This document shows positions 25,569-34,416 of a stretch of DNA of 36,051 nucleotides, in pieces (positions within the stretch are counted from its first letter, which is position 1; every line of letters begins with the position of its first letter). This DNA comes from an uncultured Erysipelotrichaceae bacterium. GTDB taxonomy: Bacteria; Bacillota_I; Bacilli_A; Erysipelotrichales; Erysipelotrichaceae. The notes below the pieces were generated by a model. It saw only the letters and a program-made list of their open reading frames with translations, was not told the DNA's origin and searched no databases. The DNA lies in NCBI GenBank assembly GCA_934725085.1, contig CAKVAL010000017.1, positions 1-36,051 on the forward strand. Reading direction: 5' to 3'. Made by a program: the position numbers and the translations under genes.

Positions 25569-25973
25569 ATGATGAATATGACAGATCCAATTGCGGATAT
25601 GCTTACTAGAATCAGAAACGGTTTAGGCGCTGGTAAAGATACAGTAGTTATTCCTGCTAGTAAGATGAAGGTTGAAATTGCTAAGATCCTTAAGGCTGAA
25701 GGTTACATCAACAACTATAAGGTTGAAGGTGAAGCTGCTAAAGATAAGACAATTTCAATTGAATTAAAATATGGACCAGATGGCCAAAAGGTTATCTCTG
25801 GTTTAAAGAGAATTTCTAAACCTGGTTTAAAGGTTTATGCAAAGGCTGATGCACTTCCTAGAGTATTAAATGGTCTAGGTGTTGCAATCATCTCAACTTC
25901 AAAAGGCTTAATGGCTGACCGTGATGCAAGAAAAGCTGGTCTTGGCGGTGAAGTTGTTGCCTACGTTTGGTAA
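25569..25973 (+). CDS. rpsH: 30S ribosomal protein S8
   Basis: A 134-residue central-domain protein binding helix 21 of 16S rRNA; in E. coli it also represses the spc operon. MTDPIADMLTRIRNG and the end motif GLMADRDARKAGLGGEVVAYVW are diagnostic. Three in-frame ATGs lie at 25569, 25572 and 25578; the AAAGGAGG at 25553-25560 best fits the first. Confidence 0.97.
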   Translation: MMNMTDPIADMLTRIRNGLGAGKDTVVIPASKMKVEIAKILKAEGYINNYKVEGEAAKDKTISIELKYGPDGQKVISGLKRISKPGLKVYAKADALPRVLNGLGVAIISTSKGLMADRDARKAGLGGEVVAYVW

Positions 25974-25989
25974 TAAAGAGGAGAAATAA

Positions 25990-26529
25990 ATGTCACGTAT
26001 CGGTAATAAAACGATTACCATTCCAGCAGGTGTTGAAATCACAGTATCAGCTGGCAATGAGGTGACTGTAAAGGGTCCTAAGGGCACTTTAACACGTCAA
26101 TTTAGTCCATTAATCACTATCAATGTTGAAAACAATGAAGTAAAGTGTGTAAGAGCTAATGAAGAAAAGCATACAAAGCAACTTCATGGTACTACTCGTG
26201 CGCTAATCCATAACATGATTACTGGTGTTCATGATGGTTATGTTAAGACACTATTAATCGAAGGTATTGGTTTCCGTGCTGCTATAAAGGGTACTACATT
26301 AACTCTAAACATTGGTTACTCTCATGAAATCAACTATGAAGTTGAAGAAGGCGTAACTGTTCAATGTACAGATCCAACAACTATCGTTGTTTCTGGTATT
26401 GATAAACAAAGAGTTGGTGAAGTTGCTGCAGAAATTAGAGCTTACCGTAAGCCAGAACCTTATAAGGGTAAGGGTATTCGTTACAAGGATGAACACATTC
26501 TTCGTAAGGAAGGTAAGGTTGCTGCATAG
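25990..26529 (+). CDS. rplF: 50S ribosomal protein L6
   Basis: A 179-residue protein near the sarcin-ricin loop and the factor-binding site. MSRIGNKTITIPAGVEI, two repeated half-domains, and the C-terminal YRKPEPYKGKGIRYKDE are typical. GAGGAG precedes the start. Complete and of normal length. Confidence 0.97.
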   Translation: MSRIGNKTITIPAGVEITVSAGNEVTVKGPKGTLTRQFSPLITINVENNEVKCVRANEEKHTKQLHGTTRALIHNMITGVHDGYVKTLLIEGIGFRAAIKGTTLTLNIGYSHEINYEVEEGVTVQCTDPTTIVVSGIDKQRVGEVAAEIRAYRKPEPYKGKGIRYKDEHILRKEGKVAA

Positions 26530-26546
26530 TAGGAAAGGAGTAATGT

Positions 26547-26903
26547 ATGATTAATAAAGGATCAAAAAATTTAAGCCGTCTAAGAAGACATGCGCGTTTA
26601 AGAACTAAAGTTAGTGGTACAGCTTCTTGTCCTAGATTGAGCGTATTCCGTTCAAATAAGCACATCAGCTGTCAACTAATTGATGATGAAAAGGGTGTAA
26701 CAATCGCATCTTCTTCATCAATCACATTAAAGCTAGAAAACGGTGGCAATATCGAAGCTGCAAAGGCTGTAGGTACTGATATCGCTAATAAGGCTTTAGC
26801 ATTAAATATTGAAACTGTAGTATTCGACCGTGGTGGTTACAACTACCATGGTAGAATTATGGCCGTTGCCGATGCCGCTAGAGAAGCAGGATTAAAGTTC
26901 TAG
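26547..26903 (+). CDS. rplR: 50S ribosomal protein L18
   Basis: A 118-residue 5S rRNA-binding protein of the central protuberance. RRHARLRTKVSGTASCPRLS and FDRGGYNYHGRIMAVADAAR are diagnostic. GGAAAGGAG lies upstream. Its TAG stop overlaps the AGGAG used by rpsE. Confidence 0.97.
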   Translation: MINKGSKNLSRLRRHARLRTKVSGTASCPRLSVFRSNKHISCQLIDDEKGVTIASSSSITLKLENGGNIEAAKAVGTDIANKALALNIETVVFDRGGYNYHGRIMAVADAAREAGLKF

Positions 26904-26912
26904 GAGATGAAT

Positions 26913-27446
26913 ATGAGCGAAAAAGATAATCGTAAACAAAGAAGAAACTTCCGTCCAAGAGAAGAAAAAGAATTCGATGAGCGTGTAGTTAAAATCAATC
27001 GTGTATCTAAGACTGTAAAAGGTGGTCGTCGTATGCGTTTCTCTGCTCTAGTTGTTATCGGTGATAAGAAGGGTAGAGTTGGCTATGGTATGGGTAAGGC
27101 AAACGAAGTACCAGATGCAATCAGAAAAGCTACAGAAGCAGCTAAGAAGAACGTAATTAGAGTTTCTCTTGTAAACAACTATAGAACAATCACACACCCA
27201 ATCGTTGGTGAATATGGTGCTGGTGAAGTACTATTAAAGCCAGCTAGTGAAGGTACAGGTATCATCGCTGGTGGCGCAGTTCGTGACGTTCTAGAATTAT
27301 TAGGTTGTCAAGACGTTATTACTAAGTGTACAGGTTCAAGAACTTCAATCAACATGGTTCATGCAACTTTCGATGCATTGAAGAACTTAAAGACTGTAGA
27401 CCAAGTAGCTAAGTTACGTGGTAAAAAGGTTGAAGAAATCAGATAA
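26913..27446 (+). CDS. rpsE: 30S ribosomal protein S5
   Basis: A 177-residue protein lining the mRNA entry channel and important for decoding fidelity. VVKINRVSKTVKGGRRMRFS carries the loop at the spectinomycin site, without obvious deletion. VGYGMGKANEVPDAI and GTGIIAGGAVRDVLE follow. I choose ATG 26913 because AGGAG at 26902-26906 lies 6 nt before it; ATG 26907 would touch the ribosome binding site. No L30 gene follows: rplO begins 12 nt later. Confidence 0.96.
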   Translation: MSEKDNRKQRRNFRPREEKEFDERVVKINRVSKTVKGGRRMRFSALVVIGDKKGRVGYGMGKANEVPDAIRKATEAAKKNVIRVSLVNNYRTITHPIVGEYGAGEVLLKPASEGTGIIAGGAVRDVLELLGCQDVITKCTGSRTSINMVHATFDALKNLKTVDQVAKLRGKKVEEIR

Positions 27447-27458
27447 GGGGGCACATAA

Positions 27459-27899
27459 ATGAATTTACATGAAATGAAATACAATGACGGTGCTCGTAGA
27501 GATGTTAAACGTCTAGGTAGAGGTCCAGCTAGTGGTCAAGGTAAGACTTCTGGCAAGGGTCATAAGGGTCAAAACGCTAGATCTGGTGGCGGTGTCGCTA
27601 TCGGTTTCGAAGGTGGCCAAACTCCTTTCTATAAGAGAATGCCAAAAAGAGGCTTCACAAACTTCGCAAGACTTGAATATGCAATTGTAAATCTTGATGC
27701 TTTAGAAAAGTTTGAAGATGGTGCAGTTGTAACTCCTGAAGTTTTAAAAGAAGCTGGCATCGTTAAGAAGGAATACAATGGTGTTAAGGTATTAGGTAAT
27801 GGTACTTTAACAAAGAAACTTACTGTTAAGTGCGACAAGGTTTCAGCAAGCGCTAAAGCAGCTATTGAAAAGGCGGGCGGAACAGTAGAGGCTAAGTAA
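27459..27899 (+). CDS. rplO: 50S ribosomal protein L15
   Basis: A 146-residue late-assembly protein. MNLHEMKYNDGARRDVKRLG, the Gly/Lys-rich segment GRGPASGQGKTSGKGHKGQ and FEGGQTPFYKRMPKRGF are diagnostic. AAGGGGGC lies before the ATG. In Bacillus and most Firmicutes rpmD (L30) stands between rpsE and rplO; here it is absent. secY starts one base after the stop. Confidence 0.97.
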   Translation: MNLHEMKYNDGARRDVKRLGRGPASGQGKTSGKGHKGQNARSGGGVAIGFEGGQTPFYKRMPKRGFTNFARLEYAIVNLDALEKFEDGAVVTPEVLKEAGIVKKEYNGVKVLGNGTLTKKLTVKCDKVSASAKAAIEKAGGTVEAK

Positions 27900-27900
27900 T

Positions 27901-29178
27901 ATGATTAGTGTTTTCAAAGATTTCCTAAAAAATAAAGATATTAGGAAAAAGATACTATTCACATTAGCAATTTTATTTATCTATAGACTTGGTTCAGCAA
28001 TTCCTGCACCAGGTATAAATGATTCAATTATTTCTTTAAGTGCTAACTCATTATTAAATATGATGTCACTACTTGGAGGTGGATCTATTGAGCAGATGTC
28101 AATCTTCTCACTAGGTGTAGGTCCATATATCACAGCTAGTATCATCATTCAGCTATTGAGCATGGATATCATTCCAGCACTTACTGAAATGGTAAAATCC
28201 GGTAAAAAAGGCAGACAACAAATGGATATCATTACTAGATATCTAGGCGTTGTCTTAGGCCTTGTCCAAGGTTACTTCATCGTTCAATTATTGTCTACAC
28301 AATACAAGATGGTAGATAACCCTGGCTTTATGTCTTATGCTTATATCTCTGTTATTTTCACAGCTGGTTCAATGTTCCTATTGTGGTTAGCTGATCAAAT
28401 AACAACAAAGGGTATTGGCAATGGTGTTTCAGTAATTATCTTTGCAGGTATTGTTGCTGATATGCCTAATAACTTTAAACTTGTCTATAACACATTTATA
28501 GGTGAGAATGCTACAAGCAAACTAGGATGGCCTGGATTTTTGATTTACTGTCTAATGTTTGTTGCAATTATTGTACTTGTAGTGGTTATGCAGATGGCTG
28601 AAAGAAGAATTCCGATTCAACAATCAACATCTCAAAGATTGAATAAGACAAAAGGTGATTTAAATCATTTACCACTAAAGATAAATTCTGCAAGCGTTAT
28701 CCCAGTAATTTTTGCTGGTGCCTTAATTCAAGGCCCACAAATTATTGCAAGCTGGGTAAACACAAATGCATACAATTTCTTGAGTAAGTTATGTGACTTC
28801 ACAAATCCTTGGTTCTTGTTATTCTATGCAATCTTGATTATCTTGTTTACATTCTTCTATACAAATCTTACAGTTGATCCTGAAAAGATGGCAGAAGATT
28901 TAGGCAAACAAGGTCAATATATTCCAGGTATTAGACCTGGTAGCGAAACTAAACAATATGTTTCAAATGTATTAAATAGAATTACTTGCCTTGGTGCATT
29001 ATTATTAACATTTATCGCATTATTACCATATGTAGTTAGTGCATTAACCGGTTTATCACAAAGAGCCGCTCTTGGTGGTACTGGTATCATTATCGTAGTT
29101 GGTGTTGCGATGGATACAATCAAGGAATTAAAGGGTCAACTTACTACTAAACAATATAAAGGGTTTGTAGGTAGATAG
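27901..29178 (+). CDS. secY: SecY protein translocase channel
   Basis: The 425-residue channel subunit of SecYEG with ten predicted membrane helices. IRKKILFTLAILFIYRLGS starts it, and SIFSLGVGPYITASIIIQLL is the second-helix/plug signature; AERRIPIQQS and TKGIGNGVS are conserved cytoplasmic stretches. It follows rplO with a one-base gap and no clear Shine-Dalgarno, so translation is probably coupled. It exports, among others, the lipoproteins encoded at the left of this window. Confidence 0.97.
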   Translation: MISVFKDFLKNKDIRKKILFTLAILFIYRLGSAIPAPGINDSIISLSANSLLNMMSLLGGGSIEQMSIFSLGVGPYITASIIIQLLSMDIIPALTEMVKSGKKGRQQMDIITRYLGVVLGLVQGYFIVQLLSTQYKMVDNPGFMSYAYISVIFTAGSMFLLWLADQITTKGIGNGVSVIIFAGIVADMPNNFKLVYNTFIGENATSKLGWPGFLIYCLMFVAIIVLVVVMQMAERRIPIQQSTSQRLNKTKGDLNHLPLKINSASVIPVIFAGALIQGPQIIASWVNTNAYNFLSKLCDFTNPWFLLFYAILIILFTFFYTNLTVDPEKMAEDLGKQGQYIPGIRPGSETKQYVSNVLNRITCLGALLLTFIALLPYVVSALTGLSQRAALGGTGIIIVVGVAMDTIKELKGQLTTKQYKGFVGR

Positions 29179-29179
29179 A

Positions 29180-29827
29180 ATGAATCTTCTAATTATTGGT
29201 GCTCCTGGTACTGGTAAGGGTACAATGTCTAATCTTATTATTAAAGATTATGAAGTTGCACACGTATCAACTGGGGACATGTTAAGAGCAGCTATTAGTG
29301 CCCAAACTGAAGTTGGACTATTAGCTAAAAGCTATATGGATAAAGGTCAACTTGTTCCAGACGAGACTATTCATAATGTTATTACTGAATATTTCGATAA
29401 TAACAAATCAAAGAGTGGTTTCTTGTTTGATGGTTATCCTCGTACTGTTAAACAAGCTGAAGATTTTGATGGAATATTAAAGTCTGAAGGCATGATTCTT
29501 GATAAAGTAATTTGTCTAAGCTTAGACGATGAAGTACTTAAGAATAGAATTACAGGTAGAAGGGTATGTCCTGATTGTAAGGAAATTTATCATATTACTA
29601 ATAAGCCTTCAAAGGTTGAGGGTACTTGTGATAAATGTGGTGGTAAGCTTGTTCAAAGAAGTGATGATACACTTGAAGCACTAGAAAAAAGACTAGTAGC
29701 TTATTATGAACAAACTAGACCAGTTGTTGATTATTATGAAGAAAAAAATTTAGTATCTTACATTAATGCTGATCAGGAAACTGAAAAGGTTTATGAAGAT
29801 ATTAAGAAGGTTTTAGAGGCTATCTAA
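29180..29827 (+). CDS. adk: adenylate kinase
   Basis: A 215-residue kinase converting ATP + AMP to 2 ADP. The P-loop is GAPGTGKGT (7-15). The long LID carries a zinc finger with C130, C133, C150 and C153, as in Gram-positive enzymes. FLFDGYPRTVKQAE contains the AMP-site Arg of the DGYPR motif. It begins one base after secY and overlaps map by one base, the common secY-adk-map order. Confidence 0.97.
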   Translation: MNLLIIGAPGTGKGTMSNLIIKDYEVAHVSTGDMLRAAISAQTEVGLLAKSYMDKGQLVPDETIHNVITEYFDNNKSKSGFLFDGYPRTVKQAEDFDGILKSEGMILDKVICLSLDDEVLKNRITGRRVCPDCKEIYHITNKPSKVEGTCDKCGGKLVQRSDDTLEALEKRLVAYYEQTRPVVDYYEEKNLVSYINADQETEKVYEDIKKVLEAI

Positions 29828-30579
29828 TGATTACTTTAAAATCAAAAAGAGAAATCGAATTAATGGACAAGGCCGGCACAATTGTCGCCCTTGTCCATAA
29901 AAAATTAAAAGAAGTCATTGTTCCTGGTATCTCAACTGCTCAAATTGATAAAATTTGTGAAGAAGTAATCAGAGAAAATGGCGGAACACCATCTTTTAAG
30001 GGATTATATGATTTTCCTGGTGCCGTTTGTACCTCAGTTAATGATATACTAGTACATGGCATCCCAAGTCACAGTGTGATTTTAAAGGATGGCGATATTA
30101 TTACAGTAGATGTTGGAGCCTGTTACAAAGGCTACCATGGTGATAGTGCTTGGACATATCCTGTTGGAAATGTAAAAGAGAGTACACTTGAACTATTAAA
30201 AGTTACTGAAGAAGCACTATACAAAGGTTTAGAAATGGCAAAACCTGGTAATCGTGTTGGTGATATATCTAATGCTATTCAAACATATGTTGAAACACAT
30301 GGATATTCTACACCAATCGAATATACAGGGCATGGCGTTGGTAAGAAAGTTCATGAGGATCCATACGTTCCAAATGTTGGTAAACCTCATACATTAGAAC
30401 TATTAAAACCAGGCATGTGTATTGCGATTGAACCAATGGTATTTGAGGGAAAGCCTCATTGTGTTACACTAGATGATGGTTGGGCTGTAGTCAATAAAGA
30501 GCGTTCTATGAGTGCTCATTATGAACACACTATTGCAATCACTAGTGATGGCTACAAGATCTTGACAAAGGAGGACTAA
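29827..30579 (+). CDS. map: type I methionine aminopeptidase
   Basis: A 250-residue metalloenzyme that removes the initiator Met from new proteins. The five metal ligands are D95, D106, H169, E202 and E233, and H78 (LVHGIP) is the substrate-site histidine. No N-terminal zinc finger is present. It overlaps adk by one base (TAATG). Length is typical of bacterial type Ia enzymes. infA follows after 4 nt, its AAGGAGGA lying inside the map end. Confidence 0.97.
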   Translation: MITLKSKREIELMDKAGTIVALVHKKLKEVIVPGISTAQIDKICEEVIRENGGTPSFKGLYDFPGAVCTSVNDILVHGIPSHSVILKDGDIITVDVGACYKGYHGDSAWTYPVGNVKESTLELLKVTEEALYKGLEMAKPGNRVGDISNAIQTYVETHGYSTPIEYTGHGVGKKVHEDPYVPNVGKPHTLELLKPGMCIAIEPMVFEGKPHCVTLDDGWAVVNKERSMSAHYEHTIAITSDGYKILTKED

Positions 30580-30583
30580 GTTA

Positions 30584-30802
30584 ATGGCGAAGCAAGATGT
30601 TATTGAAATTGATGGAATTGTAACTGATACTTTACCTAATGCTCAGTTCAAGGTGAAACTCGAGAACGGTCACGAAATCCTGGCTCACGTTTCTGGTAAA
30701 ATCCGCATGCATTACATCCGCATTTTACCGGGTGATAGAGTAACCGTTGAAATTTCACCTTACGATTTAACACGTGGGCGTATTACATTTAGACATAAGT
30801 AG
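30584..30802 (+). CDS. infA: translation initiation factor IF-1
   Basis: A 72-residue OB-fold factor that blocks the A site during initiation. AKQDVIEIDGIVTDTLPNAQ, VSGKIRMHYIRILPGDRV and DLTRGRITFRHK are diagnostic. Strong AAGGAGGA upstream, inside the end of map. Normal length and position before rpmJ. Confidence 0.97.
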   Translation: MAKQDVIEIDGIVTDTLPNAQFKVKLENGHEILAHVSGKIRMHYIRILPGDRVTVEISPYDLTRGRITFRHK

Positions 30803-30819
30803 TCTAGGAGGGAAAAAAG

Positions 30820-30933
30820 ATGAAAGTAAGACCATCTGTAAAACCTATTTGCGACAAGTGCCGTGTAATTAAGCGCAAGGGTCGCGTAATGGTAATTTGT
30901 GAAAACCCTAAACACAAACAAAGACAAGGTTAA
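30820..30933 (+). CDS. rpmJ: 50S ribosomal protein L36, zinc type
   Basis: A 37-residue protein beginning MKVRPSVKPICDKC and ending KHKQRQG. The zinc ligands C11, C14, C27 and H32 are present, so this is the zinc-binding form. AGGAGGG lies 6-7 nt before the ATG. It sits between infA and rpsM, its standard place. Confidence 0.96.
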   Translation: MKVRPSVKPICDKCRVIKRKGRVMVICENPKHKQRQG

Positions 30934-30953
30934 TTGAGAAGGGAGAAAATTTT

Positions 30954-31319
30954 ATGGCTCGTATTGCTGGTGTAGATATTCCTAATGATAAGCGCGTAGT
31001 TGTATCATTAACATATATCTATGGTGTTGGTTTACCAACTGCACAAAAAGTATTAGCTGAAAATGGTATCAGTGAAGATATCCGTGTTAAGGATTTAACT
31101 GATGAACAATTAAATGCTATTCGTAAAACTTTAGATAGCTACAAATTAGAAGGAGATCTTAGAAGAGAAACTCAACTTGAAATCAAGAGATTGATGGAAG
31201 TTGCTTGTTACCGTGGAATGAGACACAGAAAAGGTCTTCCTGTAAGAGGTCAAAGAACTAAGACTAATGCTCGTACACGTAAGGGACCTCGTCGTACAGT
31301 AGCTAACAAGAAGAAGTAG
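30954..31319 (+). CDS. rpsM: 30S ribosomal protein S13
   Basis: A 121-residue head protein contacting P-site tRNA and bridging to the 50S subunit. MARIAGVDIPNDKRVVVSLT and CYRGMRHRKGLPVRGQRT are diagnostic, followed by the basic C-terminal tail. AAGGGAG precedes the start. First gene of the alpha part (S13, S11, RpoA, L17). Confidence 0.97.
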   Translation: MARIAGVDIPNDKRVVVSLTYIYGVGLPTAQKVLAENGISEDIRVKDLTDEQLNAIRKTLDSYKLEGDLRRETQLEIKRLMEVACYRGMRHRKGLPVRGQRTKTNARTRKGPRRTVANKKK

Positions 31320-31329
31320 GAGGTAAATC

Positions 31330-31716
31330 ATGGCACAAAAAACAGTTCGTAAGAAACGTGTAAAGAAGAATATTGCGACAGGTGTTGCACATGTTCATTC
31401 TACATTTAATAACACAATCGTAACTATTACTGATGAAGCTGGTAACGTTGTATCTTGGTCTAGTGCTGGTGCTCTTGGTTATAAGGGCTCTCGTAAGTCA
31501 ACTCCATATGCTGCTCAAATGGTATCTGAAGCAGCTGGTAAGAGTGCTATGGATCACGGTATGAGAAAAGTTGAAGTAGAAGTAAAGGGACCAGGTCCAG
31601 GTAGAGAAGCTGCTGTTAGAGCTTTAGCTACTGCAGGTCTACAAATTACTGCTATTAGTGACGTTACACCAGTTCCACATAATGGTTGTCGTCCACCAAA
31701 GAAACCTAGAGGTTAA
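31330..31716 (+). CDS. rpsK: 30S ribosomal protein S11
   Basis: A 128-residue platform protein at the mRNA exit. GVAHVHSTFNNTIVTITDE and the end motif TPVPHNGCRPPKKPRG are diagnostic; the HNG segment is where isoaspartate forms in other species. AGGAGG upstream, 10 nt after rpsM. Normal length. Confidence 0.97.
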   Translation: MAQKTVRKKRVKKNIATGVAHVHSTFNNTIVTITDEAGNVVSWSSAGALGYKGSRKSTPYAAQMVSEAAGKSAMDHGMRKVEVEVKGPGPGREAAVRALATAGLQITAISDVTPVPHNGCRPPKKPRG

Positions 31717-31732
31717 TATAAGGAGGTAACAT

Positions 31733-32692
31733 ATGCAAAAATTTGAACGTCCTAAATATAAAATTTCTGAATATGTTGAAGACCAACATTATGGAAAGTT
31801 TGTAATCTCACCTTTAGAAAGAGGCTTTGGTACAACTATCGGTAATGCTTTAAGAAGAGTAATGCTTTCTTCATTACCTGGTGGTGCAGTATTCTCAATC
31901 AAGATTGATGGTGTTTATCATGAATTTTCATCAATTAAGGGTGTTAGAGAAGACGTTACAATGATGATTCTTAATATCAAGTCTTTAATTCTTGATATTA
32001 TGGATGATGATGTTTACACTTTAAGAATCAATGCTAAAGGACCTTGCACTGTAACTGGTAAGGATATTATCGTTCCAGGTGGTGTAGAAGTTCTTAATCC
32101 TGATTTAGAAATCGCACATCTTGAAGAAGGTGGCGTTCTTGATATGGAACTTGTTTGTAGAAATGGCAGAGGCTATGTTTCTGCTGATGAAAACAAGAGA
32201 TTATATCAAGGAAGCTCTCAAGGTGTAGGTACTATTTATACTGATGCTATTTATACACCAGTAGTTAAGGCTAACTATGAGGTAGAACCAACTCGTGTTG
32301 GACAAAGTGCTAAATATGATGAGCTAACTGTAGAAGTTTGGACTGATGGTTCAATCGATCCTAAGGAAGCAATCGCACTTTCTTCAAAGATTCTAATTTC
32401 TCATTTAGAGCTATTAACAGAAGTTGACCAAAAGGTAAAAGATTCTGAATCAGTAATGGCTGAAAAGGCTCATGAAAACAATTCAAAGACTGTAAATATG
32501 TCTATTGAAGATTTAGATCTAACAGTTAGATCATATAACTGTTTAAAGAGAGCTGGCATTTCTACTGTTGATGAGTTAACTCAAAAGACAGAGGATGAAA
32601 TGGCTCATGTTAGAAATTTAGGTAAGAAGTCTTTAAAAGAAGTTAAGGAAAAATTAACTGATCTTGGCCTACATTTCAAACATTATGAGTAA
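31733..32692 (+). CDS. rpoA: RNA polymerase alpha subunit
   Basis: A 319-residue subunit. The N-terminal domain (to about 230) dimerises and binds beta and beta': FVISPLERGFGTTIGNALRR is the signature. After an acidic linker the C-terminal domain (about 250-315), with LTVRSYNCLKRAGISTVDEL and VRNLGKKSLKEVKEKL, contacts UP elements and activators. AAGGAGG precedes the ATG. Intact and of usual length; with rpoB and rpoC the window encodes the core enzyme except omega. Confidence 0.98.
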   Translation: MQKFERPKYKISEYVEDQHYGKFVISPLERGFGTTIGNALRRVMLSSLPGGAVFSIKIDGVYHEFSSIKGVREDVTMMILNIKSLILDIMDDDVYTLRINAKGPCTVTGKDIIVPGGVEVLNPDLEIAHLEEGGVLDMELVCRNGRGYVSADENKRLYQGSSQGVGTIYTDAIYTPVVKANYEVEPTRVGQSAKYDELTVEVWTDGSIDPKEAIALSSKILISHLELLTEVDQKVKDSESVMAEKAHENNSKTVNMSIEDLDLTVRSYNCLKRAGISTVDELTQKTEDEMAHVRNLGKKSLKEVKEKLTDLGLHFKHYE

Positions 32693-32706
32693 GGAGAAGA
32701 AGTATT

Positions 32707-33063
32707 ATGCATAATCGTAAATTAGGCCGCACTAGCGATCATCGTAAGGCATTGCTTAGAAATATGGCATCTCAACTTATCATCAACGGTAAGATTGAAA
32801 CTACTGAAGGTAAAGCTATGGAACTTAGAAGTTATGTTGATTCAGTAATCACAACTGCTAAGAAGAATGACTTAGCTGCTAGAAGACAAGCTATCAATGA
32901 ACTAAGCAACATTAAGACTAAAGATGGCAAGACTGCTATTCAAGTTTTATTCGATGAAGTTGCTGTAAAGTATGCAGATAGAAAAGGTGGTTATACTCGC
33001 GTAACTAAGACATATATTAGACGTGGTGATAATGCTCCTATGGCAACTGTAGAATTAGTTTAA
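32707..33063 (+). CDS. rplQ: 50S ribosomal protein L17
   Basis: A 118-residue protein near the tunnel exit. MHNRKLGRTSDHRKALLRNM and the ending YTRVTKTYIRRGDNAPMATVELV are diagnostic. AAGGAGAAG lies upstream. It is the last gene of the long operon and is followed at once by a strong terminator. Typical length. Confidence 0.97.
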   Translation: MHNRKLGRTSDHRKALLRNMASQLIINGKIETTEGKAMELRSYVDSVITTAKKNDLAARRQAINELSNIKTKDGKTAIQVLFDEVAVKYADRKGGYTRVTKTYIRRGDNAPMATVELV

Positions 33064-33074
33064 TTTAAAATTTT

Positions 33075-33105
33075 AAAAGCTCTCAAATAATCGAGAGCTT
33101 TTTCT
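33075..33105 (+). terminator. terminator of the S10/spc/alpha operon
   Basis: AAAAGCTCTC (33075-33084) pairs with GAGAGCTTTT (33093-33102) over an eight-base loop, followed by T-rich sequence. It closes the operon that starts near 18875. Confidence 0.9.
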
Positions 33106-33115
33106 ATGCCCAAAA

Positions 33116-33124
33116 TGATATACT
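33116..33124 (+). promoter_or_regulatory. extended -10 promoter of pepT
   Basis: TGATATACT fits an extended -10 box (TGnTATAAT). It lies 25 nt before the pepT start, and TTGGAGG at 33135-33141 is the ribosome binding site. No clear -35 box. Confidence 0.55.
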
Positions 33125-33149
33125 TTCTATAGTTGTTGGAGGTTTTATA

Positions 33150-34407
33150 ATGAATATAATTGATCGTTTTGTAGAGTATGTAAAAATTCCTACTATGTCA
33201 GATCCAAATGGTGATACATACCCAAGCAGTTCTAAACAAATTGTTTTAGCTAAACTTTTAAAAGAACAATTAGCTAATCTAGTTGATAAAGTTGAATTAA
33301 CAGATACAGGAATAGTATATGGTTTTCTAAAAGCCAATTATGAATGTAATGAGACTATAGGCTTAATTGCTCATATGGATACATCACCAGATATGAGTGA
33401 TGAGAACGTTAACCCAAGAGTAATCAATAACTATGATGGAACAGTAATCAAATTAAACGAAAATATCATAATGAATCCAAAAGATTTTCCATGTTTATTA
33501 AATGATATTGGTGCTGATATTATGGTTACAGATGGTACGACTTTATTAGGTGGCGATGACAAAGCAGGCATTGCGATTATCATGGATGTCCTTGAAAGAC
33601 TAAAAGAAAACCCTAAAATTAAACATAAAAACTTAGCCATTGCGTTCACACCTGATGAATACGGTGTAATACCTTGTTCGGTTGATAATTATAAATGGGC
33701 TACATATAACACCTGATGAGGAAATTGGCAAAGGCTGTGATAATTTTGATGTTGAATACTTCAATGCTGACTATGCATATACTATTGATGGTGGTGATGC
33801 AAGTGATATTGAATATGAAAACTTCAACGCTGCTAGTGCAAAAGTAACTATTAATGGTCTATCAATTCACCCAGGTAGTGCAAAGAATAAGATGCTAAAT
33901 TCTATTCTAATCGCAATGGAATTCCAAAGTTTATTACCAGTAAATGAAAACCCAATGTACACTGAAGGTTACGAAGGCTTCAATCATTTGTGTGATATCA
34001 ATGGTGATTGTGAAAAAACTGTAATGGAATATATTATTAGAAATCATGATAAGGCATTGCTAGAGAAACAAAAGAAGGATTTTATCAATGCATGCAACTT
34101 TATCAATAGTAAATATAAAGATAATACATGTATCCTTGAAATCAAAGATTCTTATCAAAATATGAAAGAATTCATTAAAGATAGAATGGATATTGTAGAT
34201 AATGTTAAAAAGATTATGACAGAGATGGGGCTAAAAGCTACAAGTACCCCTATTAGAGGTGGAACTGACGGTGCGGTTCTTACTTATAAAGGCTTACCAT
34301 GCCCAAATCTAGGAACTGGCGACCGCAATTGTCATGGCAAGTTTGAATATGTAAATTTAAACGAAATGAAATTAATGTCTGATTTAGTTTTAAAAATAGT
34401 TGAATAA
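33150..34407 (+). pseudogene. pepT: peptidase T gene interrupted by a 61-bp insertion
   Basis: PepT is a cytoplasmic dizinc tripeptidase of family M20. The 5' part (from ATG 33150) contains AHMDTSPD and LGGDDKAG, and reads FTPDE, then leaves the family sequence and stops at TGA 33714. The 3' part resumes as TPDEEIGKG in another frame and runs to 34407 with TIDGGD, HPGSAKNKM and CHGKFEYV. The bases ACACCTGATGA occur at 33648-33658 and 33709-33719; deleting one 61-bp unit restores FTPDEEIGKG and an intact protein of 398 residues (about 408 in E. coli). As it stands the gene is broken at the catalytic Glu motif, unless the insertion reverts or is bypassed. Confidence 0.9.
33648..33719 (+). repeat. 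11-bp direct repeat flanking the pepT insertion
   Basis: ACACCTGATGA is repeated at 33648-33658 and 33709-33719 with 50 bp between. The insert has imperfect inverted ends: GGTGTAATAC (33663-33672) against ATATAACACC (33704-33713), 8 of 10 matching. I see no copy of the inserted 50 bp elsewhere in the window. Confidence 0.9.
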
Positions 34408-34416
34408 AATTTATCG

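Noticed and set aside
33682..34407. Stand-alone peptidase gene starting at TTG 33682
   Set aside because: The first residues are insert sequence, there is no ribosome binding site, and half of the M20 catalytic domain would be missing; it is the 3' part of the broken pepT.
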